The position numbers and the translations under genes are program-made. From assembly GCF_002812205.1 (NCBI RefSeq), contig NZ_NPEA01000001.1:248001-312000 (forward strand): a DNA stretch of 64,000 bases, in the 5' to 3' direction. The stretch comes from Leptospira neocaledonica. GTDB taxonomy: Bacteria > Spirochaetota > Leptospiria > Leptospirales > Leptospiraceae. This document shows positions 8,817 through 17,709 of this stretch, one piece after another. The first letter of the stretch is position 1, and every line of letters starts with the position of its first letter. The notes under the pieces are model-generated. The model saw only the letters and a list, made by a program, of their open reading frames with translations, ran no database searches and was not told the DNA's origin.

Positions 8817-9812
8817 ATGAAGTTCCTATTCCACAAATCCATTCTATTTGTATTAGGAATTTTGTTCTTAAGCCAATGTTTGTTCCTTTCTATCCCGAAT
8901 CAGACATCTCCTATTCCTAAAGAAAAACTAGTCACTGGTTCTTCTACAGAAAGCCCGGATAAAATATTACTTATTCCTATCGAGGGTGAAATCTCCGACA
9001 AAAAATCCTCGGGTGGACTTCTATCCGGAGACAAGGACAGTATCGTTAGCAGGGTCAAAACCTATTTGTCGATGGCCTCAAGAGATCCTGAGATCAAGGG
9101 AGTGATCTTAAAAATTGATTCTCCCGGCGGATCGGTTACAGCTAGTGATCTAATTCATCATGAAATTTTAGAATTCAAAAAGAAGAAGAATGTGCCTGTC
9201 CTTTCTCTGTTCATGGACACCGCTGCTTCCGGCGCATATTATCTAAGTATGGCCACCGATCATATCCAAGCTCATCCTACTACAATTACCGGCTCTATTG
9301 GAGTTCTTAGATTCGGGATCAATGTTAAGGAAGCATTGGACAAGTTAGGTATTAAAAGTAGCACAATCCGTTCCGGTCCGAATAAAGCTACAGGAAACCC
9401 GGTGGAAGAATTTACTCCAGAACAAAAGAAGGTTTTCCAAGACATTATCATGGAGAACTACGAAAGATTTTTAAACATTATCAAAAAAGGAAGGCCTAAA
9501 TTAAAGGAAGCAGAGTTGAGAAGATTGGCTGACGGAAGAATTTACTCTGCAAACCAAGCCTTAGAAACTGGCCTTATAGATTCTATAGGGTATTTCGAAG
9601 ATGCTGTTGTCCAAGTGACCAAACTTCCTGGTTATAAAGCTTCTTCTCCTTTGACACCAAGAATCGTATTCTATTCTTATAAAGGAGTTCAGCCGGAAAA
9701 CTTCTACCAAATAGATAGTGATACCGGACCTGGTCCTACACTTTTGGAATCCTTATTACCTTTCCGAATTTCTCCGGATCATAAATTGCATTATCTATTT
9801 TCACCCGAATAA
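8817..9812 (+). CDS. sppA: Signal peptide peptidase SppA-like serine protease (S49)
   Basis: Membrane-anchored protease of the S49 family that degrades signal peptides left in the membrane. From ATG 8817 it has 331 residues, the short form with a single S49 domain. GAGG sits seven bases upstream; in-frame TTG 8811 is less likely. An N-terminal hydrophobic segment ends in LSQC, a possible lipobox. The catalytic dyad is Ser138 in DTAASGAYY and Lys190 in SGPNKATGNP, and the glycine-rich SPGGSVTASDL and TGSIGVL are conserved. The MBOAT gene follows 23 bp downstream, so they are probably cotranscribed. Confidence 0.92.
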   Translation: MKFLFHKSILFVLGILFLSQCLFLSIPNQTSPIPKEKLVTGSSTESPDKILLIPIEGEISDKKSSGGLLSGDKDSIVSRVKTYLSMASRDPEIKGVILKIDSPGGSVTASDLIHHEILEFKKKKNVPVLSLFMDTAASGAYYLSMATDHIQAHPTTITGSIGVLRFGINVKEALDKLGIKSSTIRSGPNKATGNPVEEFTPEQKKVFQDIIMENYERFLNIIKKGRPKLKEAELRRLADGRIYSANQALETGLIDSIGYFEDAVVQVTKLPGYKASSPLTPRIVFYSYKGVQPENFYQIDSDTGPGPTLLESLLPFRISPDHKLHYLFSPE

Positions 9813-9835
9813 GGTTTTTATAAAAAAATTCTAAG

Positions 9836-11254
9836 ATGCTTTTTAATTCCCTTCCCTATCTAGCTTTATTTTCACTTACTTTTTTATTGTATTGGAGTCT
9901 CCCGCAAAAAGGAAGAAAACCTTTACTCTTAGTTTCTTCCCTTCTTTTCTATTTTTACTCGGGTGCTGCATTCTCGATTCACTTTTTACTAGTGATCGCA
10001 GTGAACTTTTATTTTTCACTCAAACTTTGGGAGAATAAAAGAGAAGGAAAATCCACATCTAAACTTTTGGCCTGGATCATCGTTCTCAATTTTGTGAACC
10101 TAGCGTTCTTCAAATATTTCTATTTCTTTCTAGATTCACTGGACTTCTTCACTGGTTCTTTGCAATTTTCCGAATTCGGAAAAGGGATACATATCCCTCT
10201 TCCACTCGCTATCAGTTTTTATACATTCCAGTTGATCGCGCTACAGGTGGATATTCATAGGGACCATGTTCCGGAAAGGATTTCTGCATTAGATTATTTC
10301 TTATTCATTCTATTCTTCCCTCAGTTGATCGCAGGACCGATCATGAGAACTACTGACTTTCTTCCGAAATTGGACAAACCTGCTATCGATTTCAATCGAG
10401 TACAATGGGGAATTTTCCTTATTCTTTCCGGTTTATTTAAAAAGGTAGTGATCGCTGATAATATTTCGGGTATCATCTCGGGGATTTACCAACATCCGGG
10501 TGAGTATAATTTTTTCAGTTTGTATCTAGTAACATTCGGATTTGCCTGCCAGGTATATTGTGATTTCAGCGGTTATACCGATATGGCAAGAGGTTCCGCA
10601 TACTTGCTTGGTTACGAGATCCCTGAAAACTTTAGAGGGCCTTTCCTTTCTCCAAGCTTCAGAGAGTTCTGGGGACGCTGGCATGTTACCTTATCCACTT
10701 GGCTCAGAGATTATCTCTATATTCCTCTCGGTGGAAGCAGAGGTGGTTTCTGGAGAACCCAAGGAAATTCCATGATTACAATGACCCTGGGAGGTCTATG
10801 GCATGGAGCAAACTTCGGCTATGTGATTTGGGGTGCTTATCTAGGTTTGATCTTGGGAGTAGAAAGATTTTTCTCTCCCGGTGATCCTAAAAAGGAAGAA
10901 GAACCAAGAGGCTGGAAACGTTTTTGGAAAGTAGCGTTGATCGTTCATTTATTTGCGATCTCAGGTATCTTCTTCCGGACTGCAGCCGCAGGTAAAAATT
11001 CGCTGAGTTTAGCTTGGGACTACTTTACAGGTTTCTTAAATATTATAGGCGGAAAGGCATTGGTCCGCTGGGAAGAATTGGCTGCATTTATTTTATTCAC
11101 CTTCCTTTGGAATGCGGTTCAATATTACCCAAGCATAAGAGAAAAAATACAGATCCGATTCCGCTGGTTATTACCTTCTTTCTCCATCATTATACTTTTA
11201 TTAATGGGTATATTCGGGGACGGAGGCGGAGAATTTATTTACTTCCAATTTTGA
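9836..11254 (+). CDS. MBOAT-family O-acyltransferase (AlgI/DltB-like)
   Basis: Polytopic membrane enzyme of 472 residues that moves acyl groups onto an extracytoplasmic sugar or polymer. The family hallmarks are the FSGYTDMARGSA block near 242, the REFWGRWHVTLSTWLRDYLY motif near 280 and the GGLWHGANFGYVIWG motif near 322 with the presumed catalytic His. Ten or more hydrophobic helices span the protein. In many bacteria such proteins pair with an exported SGNH-fold partner. None is adjacent here, but a lipoprotein of unknown function and a PP2C phosphatase follow. ATG 9836 follows sppA by 23 bp. The acceptor substrate is unknown. Confidence 0.9.
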   Translation: MLFNSLPYLALFSLTFLLYWSLPQKGRKPLLLVSSLLFYFYSGAAFSIHFLLVIAVNFYFSLKLWENKREGKSTSKLLAWIIVLNFVNLAFFKYFYFFLDSLDFFTGSLQFSEFGKGIHIPLPLAISFYTFQLIALQVDIHRDHVPERISALDYFLFILFFPQLIAGPIMRTTDFLPKLDKPAIDFNRVQWGIFLILSGLFKKVVIADNISGIISGIYQHPGEYNFFSLYLVTFGFACQVYCDFSGYTDMARGSAYLLGYEIPENFRGPFLSPSFREFWGRWHVTLSTWLRDYLYIPLGGSRGGFWRTQGNSMITMTLGGLWHGANFGYVIWGAYLGLILGVERFFSPGDPKKEEEPRGWKRFWKVALIVHLFAISGIFFRTAAAGKNSLSLAWDYFTGFLNIIGGKALVRWEELAAFILFTFLWNAVQYYPSIREKIQIRFRWLLPSFSIIILLLMGIFGDGGGEFIYFQF

Positions 11255-11354
11255 GAATATTTCCGGTTTGCCTTTCGCAAGCCTTAAGCGGATTTTGGAA
11301 GTAAAACAGATTAGAAACTCGTAAATTATGTGTTTCTTTTTCCGGGATTTTCCA

Positions 11355-11972
11355 ATGAAAGTTATACTAGCGATTCTAAGAATACTTGTACTTCTTTCTT
11401 TTTCCATTGGATGTTTTCCTCCATCTTGGATCAGGCAGCTTCCCGAAAAACCTGAATCTTCCAGCGATATAACCCTGAAGGGGATCTACGGTAAAAAACT
11501 TCCTCCCTTCTCTCCTTTCACTTCTGTGACCTATAAGGAAAAACAATCCGAAAGATTAGAATTTTCCCATTCAGAAAAATCTTTCCAAAAGTACTACTTG
11601 AGGGAGATCGAAGAAAAAGGAGAAATTCGTCGAATCAAAATAGAAGGATCCGGGAAATATGAGTCCAGAGGAAATTGGCTTCTACTTACCACACAAAAGA
11701 TCAAAAAAGAAGAATCCATTTGGAAAGATGGAAAACAAATATCCGGCCCTGAAATAAATTTCCTGGAAACTTCTCACAAACTATTGTATCATTACGATCC
11801 TTCTAGTGATTCCTTAATTTCTATGATCTATGAATCCGGATACAGAGAAAAACCTTTCGGCGTAGTGGAAGGCACAAATACACCTTATGCGGAAGACGAA
11901 TTATTTCGGATTTCTCGCAGGAATTATTCCAAGAAGGAATACCAAGGCCATGCCTATTTTAAGGTAAGATGA
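11355..11972 (+). CDS. Lipoprotein of unknown function
   Basis: About 205 residues from ATG 11355 (the in-frame ATG 11328 would add nine hydrophobic-poor residues ahead of the signal). Residues 1-17 form a lipoprotein signal with the lipobox FSIGC. The mature part is rich in charged residues and aromatic beta-strand patterns, without a recognised domain. It overlaps the following SpoIIE-type phosphatase gene by four bases (ATGA, 11969-11972), so translation is coupled and the two probably act together, perhaps as an envelope sensor with its cytosolic output. I do not recognise the family. Confidence 0.8.
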   Translation: MKVILAILRILVLLSFSIGCFPPSWIRQLPEKPESSSDITLKGIYGKKLPPFSPFTSVTYKEKQSERLEFSHSEKSFQKYYLREIEEKGEIRRIKIEGSGKYESRGNWLLLTTQKIKKEESIWKDGKQISGPEINFLETSHKLLYHYDPSSDSLISMIYESGYREKPFGVVEGTNTPYAEDELFRISRRNYSKKEYQGHAYFKVR

Positions 11973-12949
11973 GAAGTTCCACTACGATCAAACAGTACAT
12001 GAAGGATGCCTGGCCGATCTTGATCGTGCTAAATCTTTCTATTCTGGGCTGTTTAGGAATAGGACTTAAATTTTATACTCCACCTGTACGAGTTCCGATC
12101 GTTTTACTTCTGGTTTGTTGTTTTACATTATTCATTAATTTTTCTGCATTCGTTTTGTTTCTAACGGAAAGGATATTACCTAAAGAGCAGGAATTCGGAA
12201 AGATCATCAAACGTTTCCGCCGAGGAGACAGTAGAATGCAAAACTATGTTCTTCCTCTGGATTATGTGGATGAAAACTATGAGATCCGCGGAAGATGTAT
12301 GACTTACAATCCCATCGGCGGAGACTTCTACAATTTTTTAAAAGACAAAGAAGGAAATTATTGGATGGGAATCGGAGATACCTCTGGGCATGGGTATGTG
12401 GCTGGTCTATTTAGCCTAATGATCATGAACCAAATGAGCCATCTGATTCATAAATTTGAAACTCCTCATGAGATTATCGACCAAATGCTGGAACATTTGG
12501 AAGAAAGAACAAACACTTATCCGCATATCCACAGAAGTTTATATGCTACTTTCCTTTTGATGAAGGCGGACGAAAAAGGAAACTTTTACCATTCTGGAAT
12601 CCACCCGAGTCTAGTTTTATACAAGAGTAAAGAAGACAAAACGTATGTGGTAAGTACAGACGGCAAATTCCTTTCCACAGTGATGAATTCTCCGCTTAAA
12701 AAACCGAAACTTTCTCAAAGTTTTAAGATGGATAGGGATGACATTTTATTCTGTTTTACGGATGGTCTATTCGAACAAAAAAACAGAAGTATTGGCGGAT
12801 ACTACGGAGAGAACTTATATAAATTTTTGGAGACCGCTCCTAAAAAGAATATTCGTAAACTTATAGACGATCTTTTTTTCGACGTTGTGAAACATACCGG
12901 CGGAAGAATACAGGACGATATGAGCCTTATGGTAATCAGAAAATTTTAA
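11969..12949 (+). CDS. SpoIIE/PP2C-type serine phosphatase with membrane anchor
   Basis: 326 residues: two transmembrane helices (about 17-36 and 42-66) and a cytosolic PPM/SpoIIE phosphatase domain (about 95-326). Metal-binding motifs are present: GGDFYN near 113, GDTSGHG near 133, CFTDGLFEQ near 255 and RIQDDMSLMVI at the C-terminus. Such phosphatases usually dephosphorylate STAS-domain anti-anti-sigma factors, and a STAS gene lies 4.4 kb downstream at 17367. It lacks the HAMP or sensor domain often found between membrane and catalytic parts. Start codon ATG 11969 overlaps the stop of the upstream lipoprotein gene. Confidence 0.92.
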   Translation: MRSSTTIKQYMKDAWPILIVLNLSILGCLGIGLKFYTPPVRVPIVLLLVCCFTLFINFSAFVLFLTERILPKEQEFGKIIKRFRRGDSRMQNYVLPLDYVDENYEIRGRCMTYNPIGGDFYNFLKDKEGNYWMGIGDTSGHGYVAGLFSLMIMNQMSHLIHKFETPHEIIDQMLEHLEERTNTYPHIHRSLYATFLLMKADEKGNFYHSGIHPSLVLYKSKEDKTYVVSTDGKFLSTVMNSPLKKPKLSQSFKMDRDDILFCFTDGLFEQKNRSIGGYYGENLYKFLETAPKKNIRKLIDDLFFDVVKHTGGRIQDDMSLMVIRKF

Positions 12950-12999
12950 GGTCCTAATTTACTCTTGAATAAAGAGAATAAATCCGCAATTCTGTAAGA

Positions 13000-13287
13000 A
13001 TGGACCATGAATATTGGGTCGTAAGGCTTTCAGGAATCCTACTCTGGAATGAGAGAGATATTCGTAAAATTTTGAGGGTTGTTTCCGATAGCAGTCTTGT
13101 CACAGGACTTACGGAAGAAGAGACACTGGACTTTTTACAATACGGCTTTGAAGAAGAGATACAATCCTTAAAAGAAACGTATGACTGGACCCAATTCAAA
13201 AAACGACTAGTTTCCAAACTTTCCAAAAGAGAAACAAAGGCACCGGGCCTTTCCATTTTACATCCGGATTTAATAGAAGAAGATTAA
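13000..13287 (+). CDS. Small unrecognised protein (95 aa)
   Basis: A soluble, acidic, helical 95-residue protein with no signal peptide or known motif. It starts at ATG 13000 with only a weak purine stretch (TAAGA) upstream, and stops 17 bp before the next gene on the same strand. Because the next gene carries a FliG-like segment, the two may form a functional pair. The antisense frame at 12954-13256 is a shadow. Coding potential is supported by Leptospira-like codon choice and by placement in the run of plus-strand genes. Confidence 0.65.
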   Translation: MDHEYWVVRLSGILLWNERDIRKILRVVSDSSLVTGLTEEETLDFLQYGFEEEIQSLKETYDWTQFKKRLVSKLSKRETKAPGLSILHPDLIEED

Positions 13288-13304
13288 TCCTTTTACAAGT
13301 TCCC

Positions 13305-14609
13305 ATGATCTACTTCGAGGGAGAGAACTATCATTTTCTATTTTGTAATCCGGACTCCGTAGCAAGAGTACATTCTAAAATTTCTCCTTTTTACGATTTT
13401 CCAGTCAGTGAAATTGAAGAACTTCCCTATCTATATTCACAACCCGCACTCATCCCGAAGTTTCTTTATGAATTGGAGTACGATCGTAAGACCACTCCAA
13501 GTTCTTCGATCGTAACCCCAGCTTATTTAAAATTAGCAAATGGTTTACTATATTCTGAAGATTCTAAATTTCCGAAGGAATCTGAGGAAATTTTCCAAGG
13601 ATCTAAATACCCAATTCGCACGAACCCTTATCGAGTTGTAGGAGCGCCAAAGGGACCAATCCTCATCGTAAGAGAGAATCTACAAACCCAAATAGGAAGT
13701 ATCCAAACTGGAAAGTTTAGGCTTCATAGAATATTCCGAAAAAGAATGTTTTCTACCAAATATCTTTCACTTAGAGATATAGTGAATCCGGAACTAAACG
13801 AAGAAGAGGTGACCAAAAAAATCGAAGAATTATATTTTGATCCGGAAAGTAAAACCTATCTATTTCGGTTGGTAAAAATCTTATACGCAGGAACTCCCAC
13901 AGAAGAACAGAACTTAGTTTCTAATCTATTTACATACGAAATTGAATTCGCTAAGTTTCTGAGAGATCGAATTTTCTCCATCGAGATACTTCCGCTTATA
14001 CACGGGCCATTCTTAAATTCTATCTTAAATAAATTGGATGAAAGAATTTTAAAGTTTTCCGTTCCGAAACTTTCCCCTCCGGTTCGCAGAATGGTAGAGA
14101 GGAATGTTTCTAAAAATAAATGGAAACAGATCTTAGACGGTCCAAGCAAAAAGCCGGAGCCTGGAGAGTCATTTCCGGAAATTGTGGAAAAAGAAATATT
14201 CAGACGTTTTTCCAGAAGGATCTATTATGAAGAAGGGAATTTCCCAGTGTATAAGAGCCTGTCCGCAGTGGACTATAAGGATTCGGAGGAAGAGGAAACT
14301 TCTAAAACAGAAATAGAATTCGAAGCTGTCTTTGGAGAAAAATACAATTTAAATCGAACTTCTAACCAAATAGAATTGTACGCTGTCACAAAGGATAAAA
14401 TTCTTCTACGAATTCTGAAATACATGGAGATTATAAGAATAGATATATATCTATCCAAAAAGGAAAGAGATCAGTATGAGTTTTTTAAAATTTCCGCGGA
14501 TTCTATTTTAGAGATCCCTAAATATGATCAGGCAAAACTGATCATAGGAGCAGGCATCAATTCCGAAAGAAAACCCTTAGAATTTAGCCTGCTCTCTTTT
14601 TCGTACTAA
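13305..14609 (+). CDS. Protein of unknown function with a FliG-like helical segment
   Basis: 434 residues, soluble, with no signal peptide. Residues about 180-310 resemble the middle/C-terminal armadillo repeats of the flagellar switch protein FliG. A segment reading EFAKFLRDRIFSIEILPLI is followed by FLNSILNKLDERILKFSVP and then by PPVRRMVERNVSKNKW, the same order as in FliG (region around the EHPQR and charged C-terminal helices). The N-terminal 150 residues and the acidic C-terminal third are unrecognised. It stops one base before the convergent glpK stop. The FliG relation is my pattern reading and needs a profile search; it is not the canonical FliG, which is shorter. Confidence 0.7.
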   Translation: MIYFEGENYHFLFCNPDSVARVHSKISPFYDFPVSEIEELPYLYSQPALIPKFLYELEYDRKTTPSSSIVTPAYLKLANGLLYSEDSKFPKESEEIFQGSKYPIRTNPYRVVGAPKGPILIVRENLQTQIGSIQTGKFRLHRIFRKRMFSTKYLSLRDIVNPELNEEEVTKKIEELYFDPESKTYLFRLVKILYAGTPTEEQNLVSNLFTYEIEFAKFLRDRIFSIEILPLIHGPFLNSILNKLDERILKFSVPKLSPPVRRMVERNVSKNKWKQILDGPSKKPEPGESFPEIVEKEIFRRFSRRIYYEEGNFPVYKSLSAVDYKDSEEEETSKTEIEFEAVFGEKYNLNRTSNQIELYAVTKDKILLRILKYMEIIRIDIYLSKKERDQYEFFKISADSILEIPKYDQAKLIIGAGINSERKPLEFSLLSFSY

Positions 14610-16103
14610 TTAAGATTCGGAAGTTAATATTCTTTTTACGGAATTTTTCCAAACTTTGATCTCTTTTTCTCTCAAACTAGAACTTAACTTTGGAGAAAAT
14701 TCCTTACTAGTCTTTTGGTTCTTCTTCAGATCGTTTACGGAAGAATAAAAACCTCTTTCCAGTCCGGCAAGATATGCAGCACCTAAAACAGTGGTATCCA
14801 GATTCGATGGCCTTACGATCTTTTTTCCTAGAATATCCGCTTGGTATTGCATGAGCCAATTATTAGCAGTCGCTCCCCCATCCACTTTCAGGACTTTTAA
14901 TTTGGAGCCTGTATCATTCTCCATCGCTTCCACTAATTCATAAGATTGTAATGCGATTGATTTTAAGGCAGCTCGAGTGATTTGTTCTTGGGTGGTATCT
15001 CTAGTCAGGCCTAGGATTGCACCTCTTGCGTTCATATCCCAATAAGGCGCCCCCAATCCGGAGAATGCAGGCACAAATACTACCTCATCCTCCTTGGTAA
15101 CGGAAGAAGCCATCTTTTCGGATAGTTTGGATTCCTTAAAGAATCTGAGATTGTCCCTGAGATATTGGATTACGGCTCCTCCGATAAAGATAGAACCTTC
15201 TAAACAATAGACTGTTTTTCCTTCCGGTCCGCAGGCAAGAGTTGTGATCAGATTGTTTTTAGAAATTTGTAATTTGTTTCCTGTATTAAAAAGTAAGAAA
15301 CATCCGGTTCCGTAGGTATTCTTTGCTTCTCCAGGTTCCGTACATAATTGTCCGAATAATGCTCCTTGCTGGTCTCCCACTAAAGAAGAGATCGGGATCC
15401 CGTCTGGAAGTCCTTTCACACCTTCTGTTCTTCCGAACAAACTACTAGAGTTATGAGTTTCAGGAAGGATCGCCTCAGGTATTTGTAAAATTTTTAATAG
15501 TTCCTTATCCCATTCTTTCTTTTCGATATTGAAGATAAGAGTTCTGCTCGCATTAGTATGATCCGTTTTATGGGATTTTCCCGCAGTCAAACGATACAAT
15601 AAATAAGTGTCGATGGTCCCGAATAGAACCTTTCCTTTTTCTGCTTTTGCACGAACACCTTTTACATTGTCCAGGATCCATCTAATCTTGGTTCCGCTAA
15701 AATAAGCGTCTACGACAAGTCCTGTCTTTCTTCTGAATATAGGCTCTAAACCTTCTTTCTTTAATCCGGAGCAGAAGTCGGAGGTCCTACGACATTGCCA
15801 AACGATAGCGTTGTAAACAGGAGCGCCTGTATCTTTATCGAATAATACAGTGGTTTCTCTTTGGTTGGTAATTCCTATCGCTACAGCTTTTTCCGGCTTT
15901 AACTTTCCATTACGAATGGCTTTAAGGATGAGCTTTTCTGTTTTTGCCCAAATCTCTTCAGGGTCATGTTCTACCCAACCTGGTTTTGGAAAGTATTGTT
16001 TAAATTCGGAATAGGCGCTTGAGATCACGGTCCCGGATTTACTAAAACAGAATGTACGTATGCCGGTGGTACCGGCATCTATTCCGATGATATATTCACT
16101 CAT
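14610..16103 (-). CDS. glpK: Glycerol kinase (FGGY family)
   Basis: ATP-dependent phosphorylation of glycerol to sn-glycerol-3-phosphate in the cytosol. The 497 residues match the family exactly. The first phosphate loop GIDAGTTGIRTF is at residues 6-17; the segment GITNQRETTVLFDKDTG near 77 and the C-terminal ATP site VDGGATANNWLMQYQADI near 398 are diagnostic. GGGAGAT lies a few bases upstream of the ATG at 16103. The usual glpF/glpD neighbours are absent. The stop codon abuts the convergent FliG-like gene. Confidence 0.96.
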   Translation of the reverse strand: MSEYIIGIDAGTTGIRTFCFSKSGTVISSAYSEFKQYFPKPGWVEHDPEEIWAKTEKLILKAIRNGKLKPEKAVAIGITNQRETTVLFDKDTGAPVYNAIVWQCRRTSDFCSGLKKEGLEPIFRRKTGLVVDAYFSGTKIRWILDNVKGVRAKAEKGKVLFGTIDTYLLYRLTAGKSHKTDHTNASRTLIFNIEKKEWDKELLKILQIPEAILPETHNSSSLFGRTEGVKGLPDGIPISSLVGDQQGALFGQLCTEPGEAKNTYGTGCFLLFNTGNKLQISKNNLITTLACGPEGKTVYCLEGSIFIGGAVIQYLRDNLRFFKESKLSEKMASSVTKEDEVVFVPAFSGLGAPYWDMNARGAILGLTRDTTQEQITRAALKSIALQSYELVEAMENDTGSKLKVLKVDGGATANNWLMQYQADILGKKIVRPSNLDTTVLGAAYLAGLERGFYSSVNDLKKNQKTSKEFSPKLSSSLREKEIKVWKNSVKRILTSES

Positions 16104-16134
16104 TCGATATCTCCCTGATCGATTGAATTAAAGA

Positions 16135-17091
16135 TTAAATTTGGATTTCCAGACCTTCTCTTGCCATGATGATCTCTAATTGGTTATCAGGATCAAACAT
16201 TTCTTTGTATTTAATCGCACGCAGATATACTGCATCCAATTTTTCATCATCATAAGAAGGATCATGGTGAAACATTACTAATTTTTTAACATTGGCTCTA
16301 AGCGCAATATCCGTCGCCATGGAAGCAGTACTATGCCCCCAATCAATTTTCTGTAAGGACTCTTCGAAAGTATACTGGGTATCAAATACCAGAACGTCGG
16401 CTCCTCTGAAGTAGTTCAGATAATCTTCTATATTTTCCATCTCGTCCAAATTGAATTCGGCATCGGAGGCGAAGATCAGAGCCTTACCGTCTTCTTCGAA
16501 CCTATAAGAAAAACTTCCGCCTGGATGTCGGACTGCTTTAGAGATCGCGGTAATTGAGTCAGTAACTCGGAAGGCTCTTCCCTCCGGAACATGGCGGAAT
16601 GCTTTCTCAGCTTGGAAGCCGTCGAATGGAACCGGGAAATGAGTGAATGTATGTTGGTATCTCAATCTTTCTTCCAAATTTTCTACCGAACTCACGAACT
16701 CGAATTTATTGCCTGGAGTATATAAAGGAACGAAGAATGGGATTCCCTGGATATGATCCCAATGAGTATGGGTGAAGATCCAGATCGCCTTCCCTTTTCC
16801 GGAAGCGTACCCCTCATGTAAGATGGAGTTTCCCAGCTCTCGGAGTCCAGTACCTCCGTCTATAATAACAAGTTTATCTTCTTTGTCCCGGATTTCGATG
16901 CAGGTAGTATTTCCACCATACGTGCTCCAGTTGGAGAGTGCCAAGGAGTCCAAAAAATCTTCGATCGCCTCCGGACTTTGCAGGTCGGACGGAGACGCTA
17001 AGCTTAGTATCCTCAGGATTTTAGATCGAATCAGGTCTCCCTGAACGGGTGAAGAAATGGAGCCCCGCACTCCCCAGAATTTGATCCGCAT
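16135..17091 (-). CDS. Metallo-beta-lactamase-fold phosphodiesterase-like hydrolase
   Basis: 318-residue enzyme with the MRIKFWGVRGSIS start typical of the PhnP/RNase-Z-like branch of the MBL superfamily. The zinc motif HTHWDH is at 108-113, further ligands lie in VRHPGG near 190 and in FASDAEF, and a late MFHHDPSYDD gives the last His and Asp. Proteins of this branch in bacteria are often paired with cyclic-nucleotide or response-regulator domains; here the enzyme stands alone. It ends 32 bp upstream of glpK on the same strand. The substrate is not evident. Confidence 0.85.
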   Translation of the reverse strand: MRIKFWGVRGSISSPVQGDLIRSKILRILSLASPSDLQSPEAIEDFLDSLALSNWSTYGGNTTCIEIRDKEDKLVIIDGGTGLRELGNSILHEGYASGKGKAIWIFTHTHWDHIQGIPFFVPLYTPGNKFEFVSSVENLEERLRYQHTFTHFPVPFDGFQAEKAFRHVPEGRAFRVTDSITAISKAVRHPGGSFSYRFEEDGKALIFASDAEFNLDEMENIEDYLNYFRGADVLVFDTQYTFEESLQKIDWGHSTASMATDIALRANVKKLVMFHHDPSYDDEKLDAVYLRAIKYKEMFDPDNQLEIIMAREGLEIQI

Positions 17092-17291
17092 ACAGTTTTA
17101 AATATCGTCCGAAACCTTAAGTTTCGCTACAAAATCGAGCACTTAGTTTTGCCGAATCAGTAGTTTTTGCGAGCGATTTCTTATTTTATTTGAAATAGAT
17201 TTAGATCAGATTTTGTTCTAAAAAAGAGTTTACCTCCTCTTTGCCACAAATTAGTCTATTGGCTCGGGTTCCCTCCCGGTTTGGAAATTTA

Positions 17292-17309
17292 TTCTCAGTT
17301 TTCTGAGAA
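17292..17309. repeat. Perfect inverted repeat in the leader of the STAS gene
   Basis: Seven-base arms TTCTCAG and CTGAGAA flank a TTTT loop, 58 bases upstream of the TTG start at 17367, inside the 275-bp gap 17092-17366. It has no T-run after it, so an operator or leader hairpin is more likely than a terminator. Nothing else in this gap was recognised. Confidence 0.5.
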
Positions 17310-17366
17310 GATCCGTTGTTTTCTTAACCCGAGGATAGTCAGAGAAATAGAGATCGGAGCCACTCA

Positions 17367-17681
17367 TTGGAAGGTTTTCAAACAGATGTGTCCCTAGAAG
17401 AGGGGTCTTGCGTAGTTAAGATCCAGGGGAATGTAAGCCTAAAGAACGCATTTGCGTTAAAAGAACTCATCATTCGCCAGTTTGACGAGGGTCATAAGGA
17501 TATCATACTGGACTTTGAAGGAGATGTGTATCTAGACTCTTCCGGGATCGGCGCCATTTTTAATACCCAAAAGTACGTCACAGAAAGACATGGTCATCTG
17601 AAACTTAGAAACCTAAGTAGAGATGTGATGACTATTTTAAGGATCGCAAATCTAGACAAACACCTGGACATTATCCAATAA
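17367..17681 (+). CDS. STAS-domain anti-anti-sigma factor
   Basis: 104-residue single STAS domain of the SpoIIAA/RsbV type, which binds an anti-sigma kinase when its serine is unphosphorylated. The phosphorylation motif is DSSGIGAIF near residue 57, preceded by the beta-strand DIILDFEGDVYLD. The start is TTG at 17367: GGAG sits seven bases upstream and no in-frame ATG precedes the domain. No RsbW-like kinase lies nearby, but a SpoIIE-type phosphatase is encoded at 11969. A GloB-like hydrolase gene follows 28 bp later. A small perfect hairpin lies in the long leader. Confidence 0.92.
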   Translation: MEGFQTDVSLEEGSCVVKIQGNVSLKNAFALKELIIRQFDEGHKDIILDFEGDVYLDSSGIGAIFNTQKYVTERHGHLKLRNLSRDVMTILRIANLDKHLDIIQ

Positions 17682-17709
17682 AACCACCTTCTCCACTTGT
17701 CTAAAGCCT

